Positions 33,341 through 41,619 of a stretch of 64,000 nucleotides of DNA are shown here, in pieces. Each line of letters opens with the position of its first letter. The stretch's first letter is position 1. The notes beneath the pieces are model-generated. The model was not told where the DNA came from. It saw only the letters and a list, made by a program, of their open reading frames with translations, and made no database searches. The position numbers and the translations under genes are program-made. The DNA comes from Salinirussus salinus (GTDB lineage Archaea; Halobacteriota; Halobacteria; Halobacteriales; Haloarculaceae): assembly GCF_009831455.1 (NCBI RefSeq), contig NZ_WOWO01000001.1, positions 62,001-126,000 on the forward strand, read 5' to 3'.

Positions 33341-34912
33341 GTCGCGGTCGTACTCCCGGTCGGTGAGGGTCAGCGAGCCGTTTTCGACGGCGAACTCGTA
33401 CTCGGCCTCGAAGGCACCTTTGACCAGGTCGAGTTCCAGGTCGTCGGCCACGTCCCCGACGTCGAAGCGCAGCGAACCGTCGGCGTCGGTCCGCCCGACT
33501 GCCTCGCCGTCGGCGTAGACCGTCGCGTCGGGGATCCCGTCGCCCCCGTACGCGGCGCGCACGGAGACGGTGCCGTCCTCGAGCGTGGCCGAGAACGCGA
33601 AGTTCCGCTCGAACTCCGCCTCGAGCGCCCGGTCGTCACCCAGTCCGACGTCGAGCGTCGCCTCCTCGCCGCCAGCGACGGCGGTGACCGTCACGTCGCC
33701 GGCCGCAGGGAGCGTGAGTGCCAGCGTGCCGTCGTCGCCGGTCTCACCGACCGCCTCGCCGTCGACCGCGACGCTCGCGTTCGCGACCGCCCGGCCGTCG
33801 GCGAGGACTCGCACCGTCACCGTTTCGTTTGGGCCCGGCTGGCCGTCGGCGACCAGGAGGGACAGCTCCTCGAACTCGCGGTCCTCACGGTCGTCGTCAC
33901 CGTCGCCCTCTTCACCGTCCTCGTCGCTCTCCCGCTCCTCCTCGCCGTCGTCGGGTTCGCCCGCCCCGCCGTCGGCCGGTTCGGTCTCCTCTTCGAGGTT
34001 GAACACCTCGCCGGAGGAGCCGTCGATGCCGACCTCCGCCTCGCCGGTGAGGCCGCCGGCCCGGAGGACGAACTCGAACTCGTAGGTGCCGTCCTCGCTG
34101 TCGATGCTGGCGTCGGTGAGCACCCACGAACCGTTCCCGACGTCGGTCAGCGCCGCGCGCGCTGTCTCGAGGGCGGCGGACTGGTTCACCGTGACCGCGG
34201 TGTCGCCGTCGGGCTCGCGCTCGAACTCCCGGGAGCGCTCGCCGCCCTCGCTGCTCACCTCGATGGAGAGCCCGCCATTGACCTCCAGCTCGACCTCACC
34301 GCGCCGCTCGCCGGTGAACTGCGCGAGCAGCGCGCCGGCACCGGTCCCCCGGACGTCGTCGAGGGTGGTCACGGCCCGCTCCAGGGCGGTCCAGTTGAGC
34401 CCGGCCGCCCGCAGGTCGAAGGCCGAGACGTTGGCAGCGCGGCGTTCCAGGCGGTCGTGGGCCTCGATGACGTTCCCGGCGCGGGCGTTCAGCGCCGCGA
34501 GCCGCCGGGCGAACTCCGAGCGGTCGAGGTCGCCCTCGCGGTATGCCTCGAGGGCCTCGCGGTAGTTCTCGCGAACAGCCTCGGCGCGCTCCCGGACTGC
34601 CTCGGCACGCTCGGCGACGGCCTCGGCGCGGCCCTCGCCGCGTTCGTACTCGACCTCGAAGGCCGTCTCCTCGACCTCGGCGTGGACGTCGTCGCTCGTG
34701 ACCGACAGCACGGTCGAGAGCTGCGCGCCGGCGGTCACGCTGACGGAGCCGTCGGTCGTGGCGTTGGCTCCGGAGCCGTCGGCCGCCGAGCCGTTCGCCC
34801 CGGGGTCGCCGGTCGTCTGTGCACCGACGGGGGCCGCGATTGCGACCAGGCCCGCGGCGCCGACCACGACGAGGGTTACGACGAGCACCGACAGGAGCGG
34901 GCGGTCTCGCAT
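33068..34912 (-). CDS. secreted acidic repeat protein (DUF7096-like)
   Basis: A 614-residue secreted or surface protein. N-terminal signal peptide with hydrophobic core VLVVTLVVVGAAGLVAIA, cleaved near VGAQT. A helical region rich in ERAEAVRERAEAVREN (about 75-140) is followed by a PepSY-like segment, then two Ig-like/carboxypeptidase-regulatory domains (FVRVLADGRAVANASVAVDG-type). The last 110 residues are almost only Asp, Ser, Glu and Gly, encoded by low-complexity GAC/AGC-rich DNA. ATG 34912 chosen because the signal starts there. Haloarchaea often carry this gene divergent from the HTH gene that follows; the pair may be a membrane-linked regulatory unit. Confidence 0.78.
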   Translation of the reverse strand: MRDRPLLSVLVVTLVVVGAAGLVAIAAPVGAQTTGDPGANGSAADGSGANATTDGSVSVTAGAQLSTVLSVTSDDVHAEVEETAFEVEYERGEGRAEAVAERAEAVRERAEAVRENYREALEAYREGDLDRSEFARRLAALNARAGNVIEAHDRLERRAANVSAFDLRAAGLNWTALERAVTTLDDVRGTGAGALLAQFTGERRGEVELEVNGGLSIEVSSEGGERSREFEREPDGDTAVTVNQSAALETARAALTDVGNGSWVLTDASIDSEDGTYEFEFVLRAGGLTGEAEVGIDGSSGEVFNLEEETEPADGGAGEPDDGEEERESDEDGEEGDGDDDREDREFEELSLLVADGQPGPNETVTVRVLADGRAVANASVAVDGEAVGETGDDGTLALTLPAAGDVTVTAVAGGEEATLDVGLGDDRALEAEFERNFAFSATLEDGTVSVRAAYGGDGIPDATVYADGEAVGRTDADGSLRFDVGDVADDLELDLVKGAFEAEYEFAVENGSLTLTDREYDRDGDRPDADREERDGEDDSGDDDSDSNDGTDDADDDGTDAGSDDEEDDSDSEDGDEEDDSDDGEDGDDSNDDEDDGDDDDGNGDDENDDSER

Positions 34913-34962
34913 CACCCGGAGGTGCGAGCCACAGCGACATAAACCGGGCCGACGCTGGCGCC

Positions 34963-34992
34963 CGTTTGCAGCCGTTTGCGGACAGTTGCAGC
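34963..34992. repeat. three 10-bp tandem repeats in a divergent promoter region
   Basis: CGTTTGCAGC, CGTTTGCGGA and CAGTTGCAGC in direct tandem, one helical turn each, located just upstream of the minus-strand TATA-like CATAAA (34938-34943) of the secreted-protein gene and before the divergent HTH gene. A likely phased binding site. Confidence 0.45.
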
Positions 34993-35061
34993 CCCGTCCC
35001 CTCCGGCGGTCGTTCGAACAGTCACAAGCGGTAAGACACCGAGCGCCGAACGACAGCACGG

Positions 35062-36186
35062 ATGGTCACCCGAAAGGGAGTCGTCGTCATCATCCTCGCG
35101 CTGGCGCTGGCCGCGGGGCCGCTGCTGACGGGTACAGGGCTGGCACAGAGCCAGCCCGAACCCGAGACGGACAACACCGTCACGCGGATCGAACTCCGGG
35201 CGGACGGGGATGCCCGCTGGACGGTCCGGGTCCGGACCCGGCTGTCGACCCAGGGAGAGGTCGACGCCTACCGGACCTTCCAGGAGCGGTTCCGAAACGA
35301 CACGGCGAGCTACCTCGGCCCGTTCCGCGAGCGCATCCGGGGTGTCGTCGCCAGCGCTGCCGGGGCCACCGACCGCGAGATGCGGGCGACGAACTTCACC
35401 GCTACGACCGACATCCAGCAGGTGCCTCGCCGGTGGGGCGTCGTCTCGTACTCGTTCACCTGGGAGGGCTTTGCGGCCGGCCGGGCAAACGCCGTCCGCG
35501 TCGGTGACGCCTTCGAGGGCGGGCTGTTCATCACCGAGAACGACACGCTCGCCATCGAAGGACCCCCCGGCTACGCGGCCACGTCCGTCGACCCGGCGCC
35601 GACGAGCCGGGCGAACGGCACGCTCACCTGGGTCGGCCGGGTCGACTTCGCCGACCGGCACCCGCAGGTCAGGTTCGTCCCCGCCGGCGCGGCGCCCGGA
35701 AGCGGGACGCCGACGACGACGGACCCCGGTGGGGAGGCCGGGAACGACGGCGGGGACGGCGCGGGCGACGACCCGAGCGTCGGGAGCGGCATCGTGCTCG
35801 CGCTCGCGGGCGTCTCGGTCGGCCTGGCGGCGGTCCTCGGGCTGTTGCTCTGGCGGCGGACCCGCGCCGGCGCCGGAGCCGACCCCGGGGACCCGGCCGG
35901 GATTGACCCGGCGTCCGGCACCGACGGGGAGCACTCCGACCCGGCCGAACTGCTCTCGGACGGGGAGCGCGTGGTGGGGCTCCTCGAGAGCGAGGGCGGG
36001 CGGATGCGCCAGTCCGCCGTCGCCGACCGGCTGGACTGGTCGGCCTCGAAGACCTCGCGGACCGTCTCCTCGCTGGCCGAGGACGGGGAGGTCGAGAAGC
36101 TCCGGATCGGCCGCGAGAACGTCGTCACCTTGACCGACGCGGACTCGTCCGCGTCGGAAGGGGAGTCAGGCCAGCGAGAGGGCTAG
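35062..36186 (+). CDS. membrane-anchored HTH transcriptional regulator (DUF7345/DUF7343-like)
   Basis: A 374-residue protein with a signal-like N-terminus (VVVIILALALAAGPLLTGTG), an extracytoplasmic domain of about 180 residues (DNTVTRIELRADGDARW...), one transmembrane helix near 245-265 (GIVLALAGVSVGLAAVLGLL) and a cytoplasmic winged helix at the C-terminus (VVGLLESEGGRMRQSAVADR then LDWSASKTSRTVSSLAEDG). The topology places a sensor outside and DNA binding inside. Divergent from the secreted acidic protein, which may be its target or ligand. Its 3' end overlaps the convergent gene by 21 bp. Confidence 0.82.
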   Translation: MVTRKGVVVIILALALAAGPLLTGTGLAQSQPEPETDNTVTRIELRADGDARWTVRVRTRLSTQGEVDAYRTFQERFRNDTASYLGPFRERIRGVVASAAGATDREMRATNFTATTDIQQVPRRWGVVSYSFTWEGFAAGRANAVRVGDAFEGGLFITENDTLAIEGPPGYAATSVDPAPTSRANGTLTWVGRVDFADRHPQVRFVPAGAAPGSGTPTTTDPGGEAGNDGGDGAGDDPSVGSGIVLALAGVSVGLAAVLGLLLWRRTRAGAGADPGDPAGIDPASGTDGEHSDPAELLSDGERVVGLLESEGGRMRQSAVADRLDWSASKTSRTVSSLAEDGEVEKLRIGRENVVTLTDADSSASEGESGQREG

Positions 36187-37200
36187 CCGCTCGCCGGTGT
36201 CCAGGCCACAGCGCAGCGCGGCGTGCAGACGACCCTCGCCGGCGACCCAGTCGCCCACACAGTAGAGGTCGTGTGCCTCGGCGGCGTCGACCGGGCCGCG
36301 CGCGACGCCCCCCTCGGGCTGGGCGTAGAGCCAGCCCTGGTGGTCGGTCCAGTCCGGCTCGCCCAGCCGCTCGTCGCCGACGACCTCGGCGGCCATCTCC
36401 GCGAGCGCCGCGACGTTCGCCTCGGGGTCGTCGTCGTAGTGGGCCGTGGCCCACTCGGGGTTGGCCTGGACGACGAGCAGCGTCTCGCCGTCGGCGACGT
36501 GGCCGGGCTTGCACTCCTCGCGGCTTATCCACCCCACGTCGTGGGCCTTGTCGGTGTTGACCAGCCCGTAGTAGGGCCGGTCGAGTTCGAACGGGTAGTG
36601 GAGGACGGCGGTGTAGTTGCTCCGGTACCCGACGTCGGCGACGGCGCCGGCGAGTGTCCCCCGGAGGTCGGCGTCCCAGTCGGCGGAGGCGAGCAGGTCG
36701 GCAGTCTGGGGGGCGGGTGGGTTGAGGACGAGTGCGTCGAATGGCCCCCACTCCCCGCCGTCGGCGTCGACCAGCCGCCACGCCCCGTTCTCGCGAGCGA
36801 CCCCCTCGACGCGGGTCCGGCGGTGGACGGTCGCGTCGGTTCGGTCGAACAGCCGCTTGGCTATCTGGGTCAGCCCGGACTCGTAGCTCCACTTGTGGTC
36901 GTCGGCCTCGCGGCCCTCCGAGACCGTCCCCTCGGCGTCGAAGGTGTAGATGGGTTCGGTCACGTCCACGAGCCCCTCGGTGTCGAGCTGCTCGGTCACC
37001 AGGTCGACCACGCGGTCGTCGTCGTCCTTCAGGTAGTTGGCGCCGTAGTCGTAGCGGACGCCGTCCCGGCGGCGGGTCGCGGCCCGCCCGCAGACGCCGC
37101 CCGACTTCTCGAGAATCGTGGTCTCCACGTCGGCCGTGTTCTCGACGACGTAGGCGAGTGCCGCCGCGCCCGCGCCCGCGCCGACGATGCCAAGGTGCAT
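36166..37200 (-). CDS. NAD(P)/FAD-dependent oxidoreductase, renalase-like
   Basis: A 344-residue flavoprotein. The FAD-binding Rossmann motif is IVGAGAGAAALAYVV (GxGxxA/G), with EKSGGVCGRAATRR and YDYGANYL matching the renalase/amine-oxidase-like group. The C-terminal FAD motif reads DLYCVGDWVAGEGRLHAALR. Substrate unknown; relatives oxidise isomeric NADH forms or amines. ATG 37200 fits the Rossmann fold. Its 3' end lies inside the last codons of the convergent HTH gene. Confidence 0.85.
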   Translation of the reverse strand: MHLGIVGAGAGAAALAYVVENTADVETTILEKSGGVCGRAATRRRDGVRYDYGANYLKDDDDRVVDLVTEQLDTEGLVDVTEPIYTFDAEGTVSEGREADDHKWSYESGLTQIAKRLFDRTDATVHRRTRVEGVARENGAWRLVDADGGEWGPFDALVLNPPAPQTADLLASADWDADLRGTLAGAVADVGYRSNYTAVLHYPFELDRPYYGLVNTDKAHDVGWISREECKPGHVADGETLLVVQANPEWATAHYDDDPEANVAALAEMAAEVVGDERLGEPDWTDHQGWLYAQPEGGVARGPVDAAEAHDLYCVGDWVAGEGRLHAALRCGLDTGERLALSLA

Positions 37201-37336
37201 ACCGGCGAGTGGGGCCGAACGGAGGAAAACCACACGCTCCGGACGGGACGAAGCAGAACAGGCCGGCACGGGGCTGGTCGCAGGCGCCGCCCGGATAGGA
37301 ACGCTTTTCGCTACCGGGCGATGACCCGCGGCCGAG

Positions 37337-38362
37337 ATGGACGTCGGACTGACCGGTTACGGCCGGTACGTACCGGAAGGGGTGCTCACCGGCGCCGAGG
37401 TGGCCGAGCGAAGCGGGATCCCGGAGGAGGTCGTCGTCGAGAAAATGGGGATGCGCCGCAAGCACGTCTGCCCGCCGGACGGCGACCACTGCACGGACAT
37501 GGCGCTGGAGGCCGCCGACGACGCCCTCGCGGACGCGGGCGTCGACGCCGCCGACCTGGACCTCGTTCTGTACCACGGCAGCGAGTACAAGGACCACATC
37601 GTCTGGTCGGCGGCCGCGGACATCGCCGAGCGGCTCGGGGCCGAGAACGCCTACGCGACCGAGAGCTACACGCTGTGTGCCGGCTGCCCGGTCGCGCTCC
37701 GGCAGGCCCGCGCCCAGCTCCTCGCCGAGGAGCTCGACACCGTCCTGCTGGTCACCGCCAGCCGCGAGGAGGACCTGCTCGACTACGAAAACGAGCGCTC
37801 CTCGTTCATGTTCAACTTCGGGAGCGGCGGGGCGGCCTGCGTCCTCGAAGCCGACCCCGCACCCGACCGGACGAAGGCCGTCGTGCGGGAGAGCGCCGCG
37901 GTCACCGACGGCTCTTTTTCCGAGGACGTCGTCATGCCGGCCGGCGGCTCGGTCAACCCCGCGAGTCACGACACCGTCGACGGGGACCTGCACTACCTGG
38001 ACGTGCCCGACCCCGACGGGATGAAAGAGCGCCTCGCCCCGGTCTCGCTGCCGAACTATCTGGAGGTCGCCGACGGGGCGCTCTCGCGGTCGGGCTACGG
38101 CCGGGAGGACGTCGATTTCGTGGCCGTCACGCACATGAAGCGGTCCTTTCACCGGACGCTCCTGGAGGAGCTCGGCGTCGACCCGGAGGAGGACGCCTAC
38201 TACCTCGACGAGTACGGCCACATGCAGAGCGTCGACCAGGTGGTGGCGCTGGACGAGGGCCTCGACCGGGGCCGCGTCGCGCCCGGCGACGTCGTGCTCT
38301 TTCTGGCCGCCGGCACGGGCTACACCTGGTCGGCGACGGCCCTGGAGTGGCGCGGGGCGTGA
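37337..38362 (+). CDS. 3-oxoacyl-ACP synthase III / thiolase-fold protein (variant active site)
   Basis: A 341-residue thiolase-fold condensing enzyme resembling FabH. The nucleophile is Cys114 in SYTLCAGCPVAL. The catalytic His of FabH maps to His266 (AVTHMKRSFHR). The third residue, an Asn in FabH, is His295 here (DEYGHMQSVD). This differs from the usual Cys-His-Asn triad, so the reaction may be other than malonyl-ACP condensation. Haloarchaea make isoprenoid lipids and have limited fatty-acid synthesis, so a role in polyketide or acyl-CoA chemistry is possible. Confidence 0.82.
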   Translation: MDVGLTGYGRYVPEGVLTGAEVAERSGIPEEVVVEKMGMRRKHVCPPDGDHCTDMALEAADDALADAGVDAADLDLVLYHGSEYKDHIVWSAAADIAERLGAENAYATESYTLCAGCPVALRQARAQLLAEELDTVLLVTASREEDLLDYENERSSFMFNFGSGGAACVLEADPAPDRTKAVVRESAAVTDGSFSEDVVMPAGGSVNPASHDTVDGDLHYLDVPDPDGMKERLAPVSLPNYLEVADGALSRSGYGREDVDFVAVTHMKRSFHRTLLEELGVDPEEDAYYLDEYGHMQSVDQVVALDEGLDRGRVAPGDVVLFLAAGTGYTWSATALEWRGA

Positions 38363-38475
38363 CACCCCGGCGGCGTGTCCGCGCCGTGTTGCGCTCGGAA
38401 CCCCGACTCCCGGATAGCGGCCGATACTGTCGCCGTGGCGGGGGCTTTTGAGGCCCGGTCCCGTACCTGGCGTCA

Positions 38476-39192
38476 ATGACGCGCCTGCGGATCGCCTTGC
38501 TGAACGCGGCCCACGGCGGCGACCACACCCGCCGGAACTTCCGGCGGGAGGTCGACGCCGACCTCGTGGAGTTCGACGTCACCGAGCGTGAACTCCCCGA
38601 CGGCTTCGCGTTCGACGGTTGCATCGTGACCGGCTCGCGGGCCTCGGTCTACTGGGACGAGCCGTGGATCGGCGAGCTGAAGGAGTGGGTCGGTGACGCC
38701 GTCGAGGCCGGCCTCCCCTTCCTGGGGGTCTGTTACGGCCACCAGCTACTCGCGGACGTCCTCGGGGGAAGCGTCGAGGGGATGAGCGAGTACGAGATCG
38801 GGTACCGGACGGTCGAACACGACGGCTCGCTCCTGTTCGAGGGGGTCGACGAGGAGTTCACCGTCTTCACGACCCACTCCGACCGGGTCACCGAACTCCC
38901 GCCGGGTGCCGCCCTGACCGCGCGAAACGACTACGGGATACACGGCTTCCGGAAGGGTGACGTCTTCACCGTCCAGTTCCACCCCGAGTACGACACGGAG
39001 ACCGCCCGGACGGTCACCGAGGGCAAGGACGACCAGCTCTCCGAAGAGCGGCTCCAGGGGGTGCTGGACGGGATCACCGAGGAGAACTTCGCGGCGGCCT
39101 GCGAGGCAAAGGCGCTGTTCGACAACTTCACCGAGTACGTCCGGGAACGGCGCGACCTCGAAACCGGGGCGGGGACGGCCGCCGACGACTGA
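38476..39192 (+). CDS. type 1 glutamine amidotransferase (class I GATase)
   Basis: A 238-residue amidotransferase of the GMP-synthase-like (GuaA-N / GATase class I) type. The nucleophile is Cys86 in LGVCYGHQLLAD, the His is His169 in VQFHPEYD and the following Glu completes the triad. The family includes stand-alone enzymes that hydrolyse Gln or gamma-glutamyl compounds. No synthetase partner gene adjoins it. ATG 38476. Confidence 0.88.
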   Translation: MTRLRIALLNAAHGGDHTRRNFRREVDADLVEFDVTERELPDGFAFDGCIVTGSRASVYWDEPWIGELKEWVGDAVEAGLPFLGVCYGHQLLADVLGGSVEGMSEYEIGYRTVEHDGSLLFEGVDEEFTVFTTHSDRVTELPPGAALTARNDYGIHGFRKGDVFTVQFHPEYDTETARTVTEGKDDQLSEERLQGVLDGITEENFAAACEAKALFDNFTEYVRERRDLETGAGTAADD

Positions 39193-39217
39193 CCGTCCGA
39201 CGGCGAGCGGAAAAACG

Positions 39218-39685
39218 CTACGAGAACTGCCCGGTCACCGCGTCACACTCCTGGCAGACGGTCACCAGCCCCGACCCCTCGTCGGCGCGCTCGATCTCCG
39301 TGGGCGTTCGCTCGCCACACTCCGGACACTCCCGGCGGATGTCGGCCCCGCTCGCGTCCGCGGGCGCGCCGAGCGCGAGCGCGACCACGCGCTCCTCGCC
39401 CTCGTTGCGTCCCAGTTGCCACTCGCCGGGCGCGAAGCGGACCGCCTCGCCGGCCCCGACGGTCACGTCGCCGTCCTCGGTCTCGAAGGTCGCCTCGCCC
39501 TCGAGGACGTAGAACAGCTCCTCCTGGTCGGGGTGGCGGTGGTAGCCGAAGCCGAAGGCGTCGCCCGGCTCGAGCTCGTAGTGGTTGAGGGCCAGCTCCT
39601 CGGCGCCGAGCGCCCGCCCCAGCGGCCGCTTTGCAGCCGCCGGCGAGGTCCAGCTGTCGACGTCCCCCGTGTTGACTCGCTCCAT
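39218..39685 (-). CDS. cupin-domain protein with C-terminal zinc ribbon
   Basis: A 155-residue protein. Cupin core from about residue 35 to 110 with metal ligands in GFGYHRHPDQEELFYVLEG (HxH...E) and the later VGAGEAVRFAPGEW block. A C-terminal zinc ribbon follows (ECPECGERTP...CQECDAV). The metal in the cupin could support an oxygenase or isomerase reaction, or binding only. The start lies 1 bp after the stop of the small upstream gene, so the two are co-translated. Confidence 0.85.
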   Translation of the reverse strand: MERVNTGDVDSWTSPAAAKRPLGRALGAEELALNHYELEPGDAFGFGYHRHPDQEELFYVLEGEATFETEDGDVTVGAGEAVRFAPGEWQLGRNEGEERVVALALGAPADASGADIRRECPECGERTPTEIERADEGSGLVTVCQECDAVTGQFS

Positions 39686-39686
39686 C

Positions 39687-39851
39687 TTACTCGCTCCTGT
39701 CGATGTCGAGTTCCTCGTCGAGCCCGTCGAGCCAGTCCGCGTCCGATAGCTCCTCCATCTGCTCCCGGAAGTGCTCCTCGCAGACGCCGACCCGAACGCC
39801 CTCCTTCTCGACGGTGATGTCCGCCGCCCGGTCGCAGTAGTGGCACTGCAT
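39687..39851 (-). CDS. small zinc-finger protein (DUF6757-like)
   Basis: 54 residues, MQCHYCDRAADITVEKEG..., with paired CxxC at the N-terminus and a Cys at VCEEHF. Matches the haloarchaeal DUF6757 small-protein family. ATG 39851; an in-frame distal ATG at 39959 adds atypical residues. Transcribed together with the cupin gene and divergent from the DUF5789-like gene. Confidence 0.75.
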   Translation of the reverse strand: MQCHYCDRAADITVEKEGVRVGVCEEHFREQMEELSDADWLDGLDEELDIDRSE

Positions 39852-39957
39852 ACCCGACTGTACTCGTGCCCCGGGCATGAAGCCTGCGACCCCGACCGGC
39901 CGCCCACTCTCCGGGAACGCTGTCTGTCCCTTATACACACACAATGACCTTCGAGAC

Positions 39958-39973
39958 ATCTATGGTGATAGAT
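39958..39973. promoter_or_regulatory. perfect inverted repeat upstream of the DUF5789 promoter
   Basis: ATCTAT-GGTG-ATAGAT, 6-bp arms. It ends 6 bp before the TATA-like AGTTTATGTG (39979-39988), which serves ATG 40010. It lies between two divergent small-gene units, so it could control either. Confidence 0.45.
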
Positions 39974-40009
39974 AGTGAAGTTTATGTGAGCGCCGCCGAA
40001 GAGGGAGGT

Positions 40010-40300
40010 ATGCAAGTGCTCGGTCCCGCCGAGGAGTCGTTCGACACACAGGAGTTCCCCTGCACGGCCGGCGAGTTCGTCGAGGCCCACGGGAGCGTGG
40101 AGCTCGAGCTGCCAAACGGCGCGGAGACCCTGTCGGACGCGCTGTCGTGTCTGCCAAGCGACGAACGGTTCCGGACCCGCGAGGACGCCCGGCTGGCGGT
40201 CTGTAACGGCCTCGGCGAGGCAGCCATCGGCCGCAAGGCCTACAGCGACCGCGACCCCGCCTGCCCCGGCGAGACGGGTCACGACCGCGTCTCGCTGTAG
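40010..40300 (+). CDS. DUF5789 family protein
   Basis: A 96-residue protein matching the haloarchaeal DUF5789 family: VELELPNGAETLSDALS, then AIGRKAYSDRDP near the end. Function unknown. ATG 40010 is preceded immediately by GGAGGT and lies 27 bp after a TATA-like element, so both leaderless and Shine-Dalgarno initiation are possible. An in-frame earlier start at 39944 would cross the palindrome and is less likely. Confidence 0.82.
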   Translation: MQVLGPAEESFDTQEFPCTAGEFVEAHGSVELELPNGAETLSDALSCLPSDERFRTREDARLAVCNGLGEAAIGRKAYSDRDPACPGETGHDRVSL

Positions 40301-40374
40301 CGGCTCGTTCGACTGCAGGCAGCCGCTTCTCCGGAATCGACGCGTTGATGCCGGCCGCGTGACCGATCCCGTCC

Positions 40375-41589
40375 GTGAATCGGGTGTGGCGGTACGCGGT
40401 GTTGGTGCTGGGTACGCTCGCCTACACCTGCCTGACCTTCGTCTGGTTCTCGCTCGCGGCGTACCTCTCGGCGGTCACCGCCGACCTCTCGCTCACCCCC
40501 ACGCAGGCCGGCCTCCTCACCGGCGCGATCCCCCTGACCTACATCCCGCTCTCGCTGGTCTCGGGCTCCGTCGTCGACCGCGTGGGGCCCTACCGGGCCA
40601 TCGGCGCCGGCCTCGCCGTCTTCGGGCTCGCACAGCTCGGCCGTGCCGCCGCCGGCTCCTTTCCCGCGATGCTCGGACTCACGGTCGTCGTGGGTGCCGG
40701 GGCGACGGCGATCACCTTCGGGCTCCCGAAGCTCGTCTCCGAACTGTTCCCGGCCGACGCCTCCGGCGCGCCCTCCTCGGTGTACGTGCTCGGGGCGTCG
40801 GCGGGGACGGCGGCGGCGTTCAGTCTCGGACGCGGCCTGCTGGGGCCGGCGGCCGGCGGCTGGCGACCCCTCTTTCGGCTGACCGGGCTGGCGGTGCTCG
40901 GCTACGCCGTCTGTTGGCTGGTCGCCGTCCGGCTCGCCCCGCTCGCGGCGATGCGCTCGGCCGACGCCCAAGCAGCCGACGCCGACGACGAGGTCAGCCT
41001 CGCCACGCTCCGAAGCGACGTCGCCCGGGTGTTCGCCAGCGGCCCGATGCGGCTACTGGTGGTCGCCGGCGTCGTCTACCTGCTCGTGGTCCACGGCTTC
41101 CAGAACTGGCTGGCGACGGTGCTTGAGGCCCGCGGGGTTCAGGCCTCGCTGGCCGCCACCGCGACGAGTGGCTTCGTCGTCGCCGCGGCGGCGGGGACGC
41201 TCACACTCCCGGCCCTCTCCGACCGGCTCGACGACCGGGGGACGGTCATCGCGGCCTGTGGCGCCGTCTGCACCCTGGGGACGGCGGCGCTTCTGGTCCC
41301 GGGAGTTCCCGCGGTCGTCGGCGTCGCCGGCGCGCTCGCGGCCGGCGTCGGGGCCGGCGGCATCTCCCCGCTGGTCCGGGTCGTCCCCGCCGAGCTGGAG
41401 GACGTCGGCCCGGCGCTGACCGGGACGGCCGTCGGGCTGGTCTTCGCCGTCGGCGAGGCCGGGGGCTTTCTCGGTCCCTTCCTCATCGGGTGGCTCTACG
41501 ACCTCTCGGGGTCGTACGCGCCCGGGCTGGCGGTCATCTGTGTCTGCTCGCTCGGGGCCGTCGTCGCGGGCCGACGACTCCCGGTTTGA
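40375..41589 (+). CDS. MFS transporter
   Basis: A 404-residue transporter of the major facilitator superfamily with about twelve hydrophobic helices in two halves joined by a polar loop near 200-220. The conserved loop 2-3 motif GSVVDRVGPYRAIGAGL and its second-half partner LSDRLDDRGTVIAACG are visible. GTG start at 40375 (VNRVWRYAVLVLG) is followed directly by the first helix. Substrate unknown; the overall form resembles nitrate/organic-anion and NarK-like carriers but is not diagnostic. Confidence 0.88.
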   Translation: MNRVWRYAVLVLGTLAYTCLTFVWFSLAAYLSAVTADLSLTPTQAGLLTGAIPLTYIPLSLVSGSVVDRVGPYRAIGAGLAVFGLAQLGRAAAGSFPAMLGLTVVVGAGATAITFGLPKLVSELFPADASGAPSSVYVLGASAGTAAAFSLGRGLLGPAAGGWRPLFRLTGLAVLGYAVCWLVAVRLAPLAAMRSADAQAADADDEVSLATLRSDVARVFASGPMRLLVVAGVVYLLVVHGFQNWLATVLEARGVQASLAATATSGFVVAAAAGTLTLPALSDRLDDRGTVIAACGAVCTLGTAALLVPGVPAVVGVAGALAAGVGAGGISPLVRVVPAELEDVGPALTGTAVGLVFAVGEAGGFLGPFLIGWLYDLSGSYAPGLAVICVCSLGAVVAGRRLPV

Positions 41590-41619
41590 GCGCCGGCGTC
41601 TCTGTAACTTGCCTGCCTC

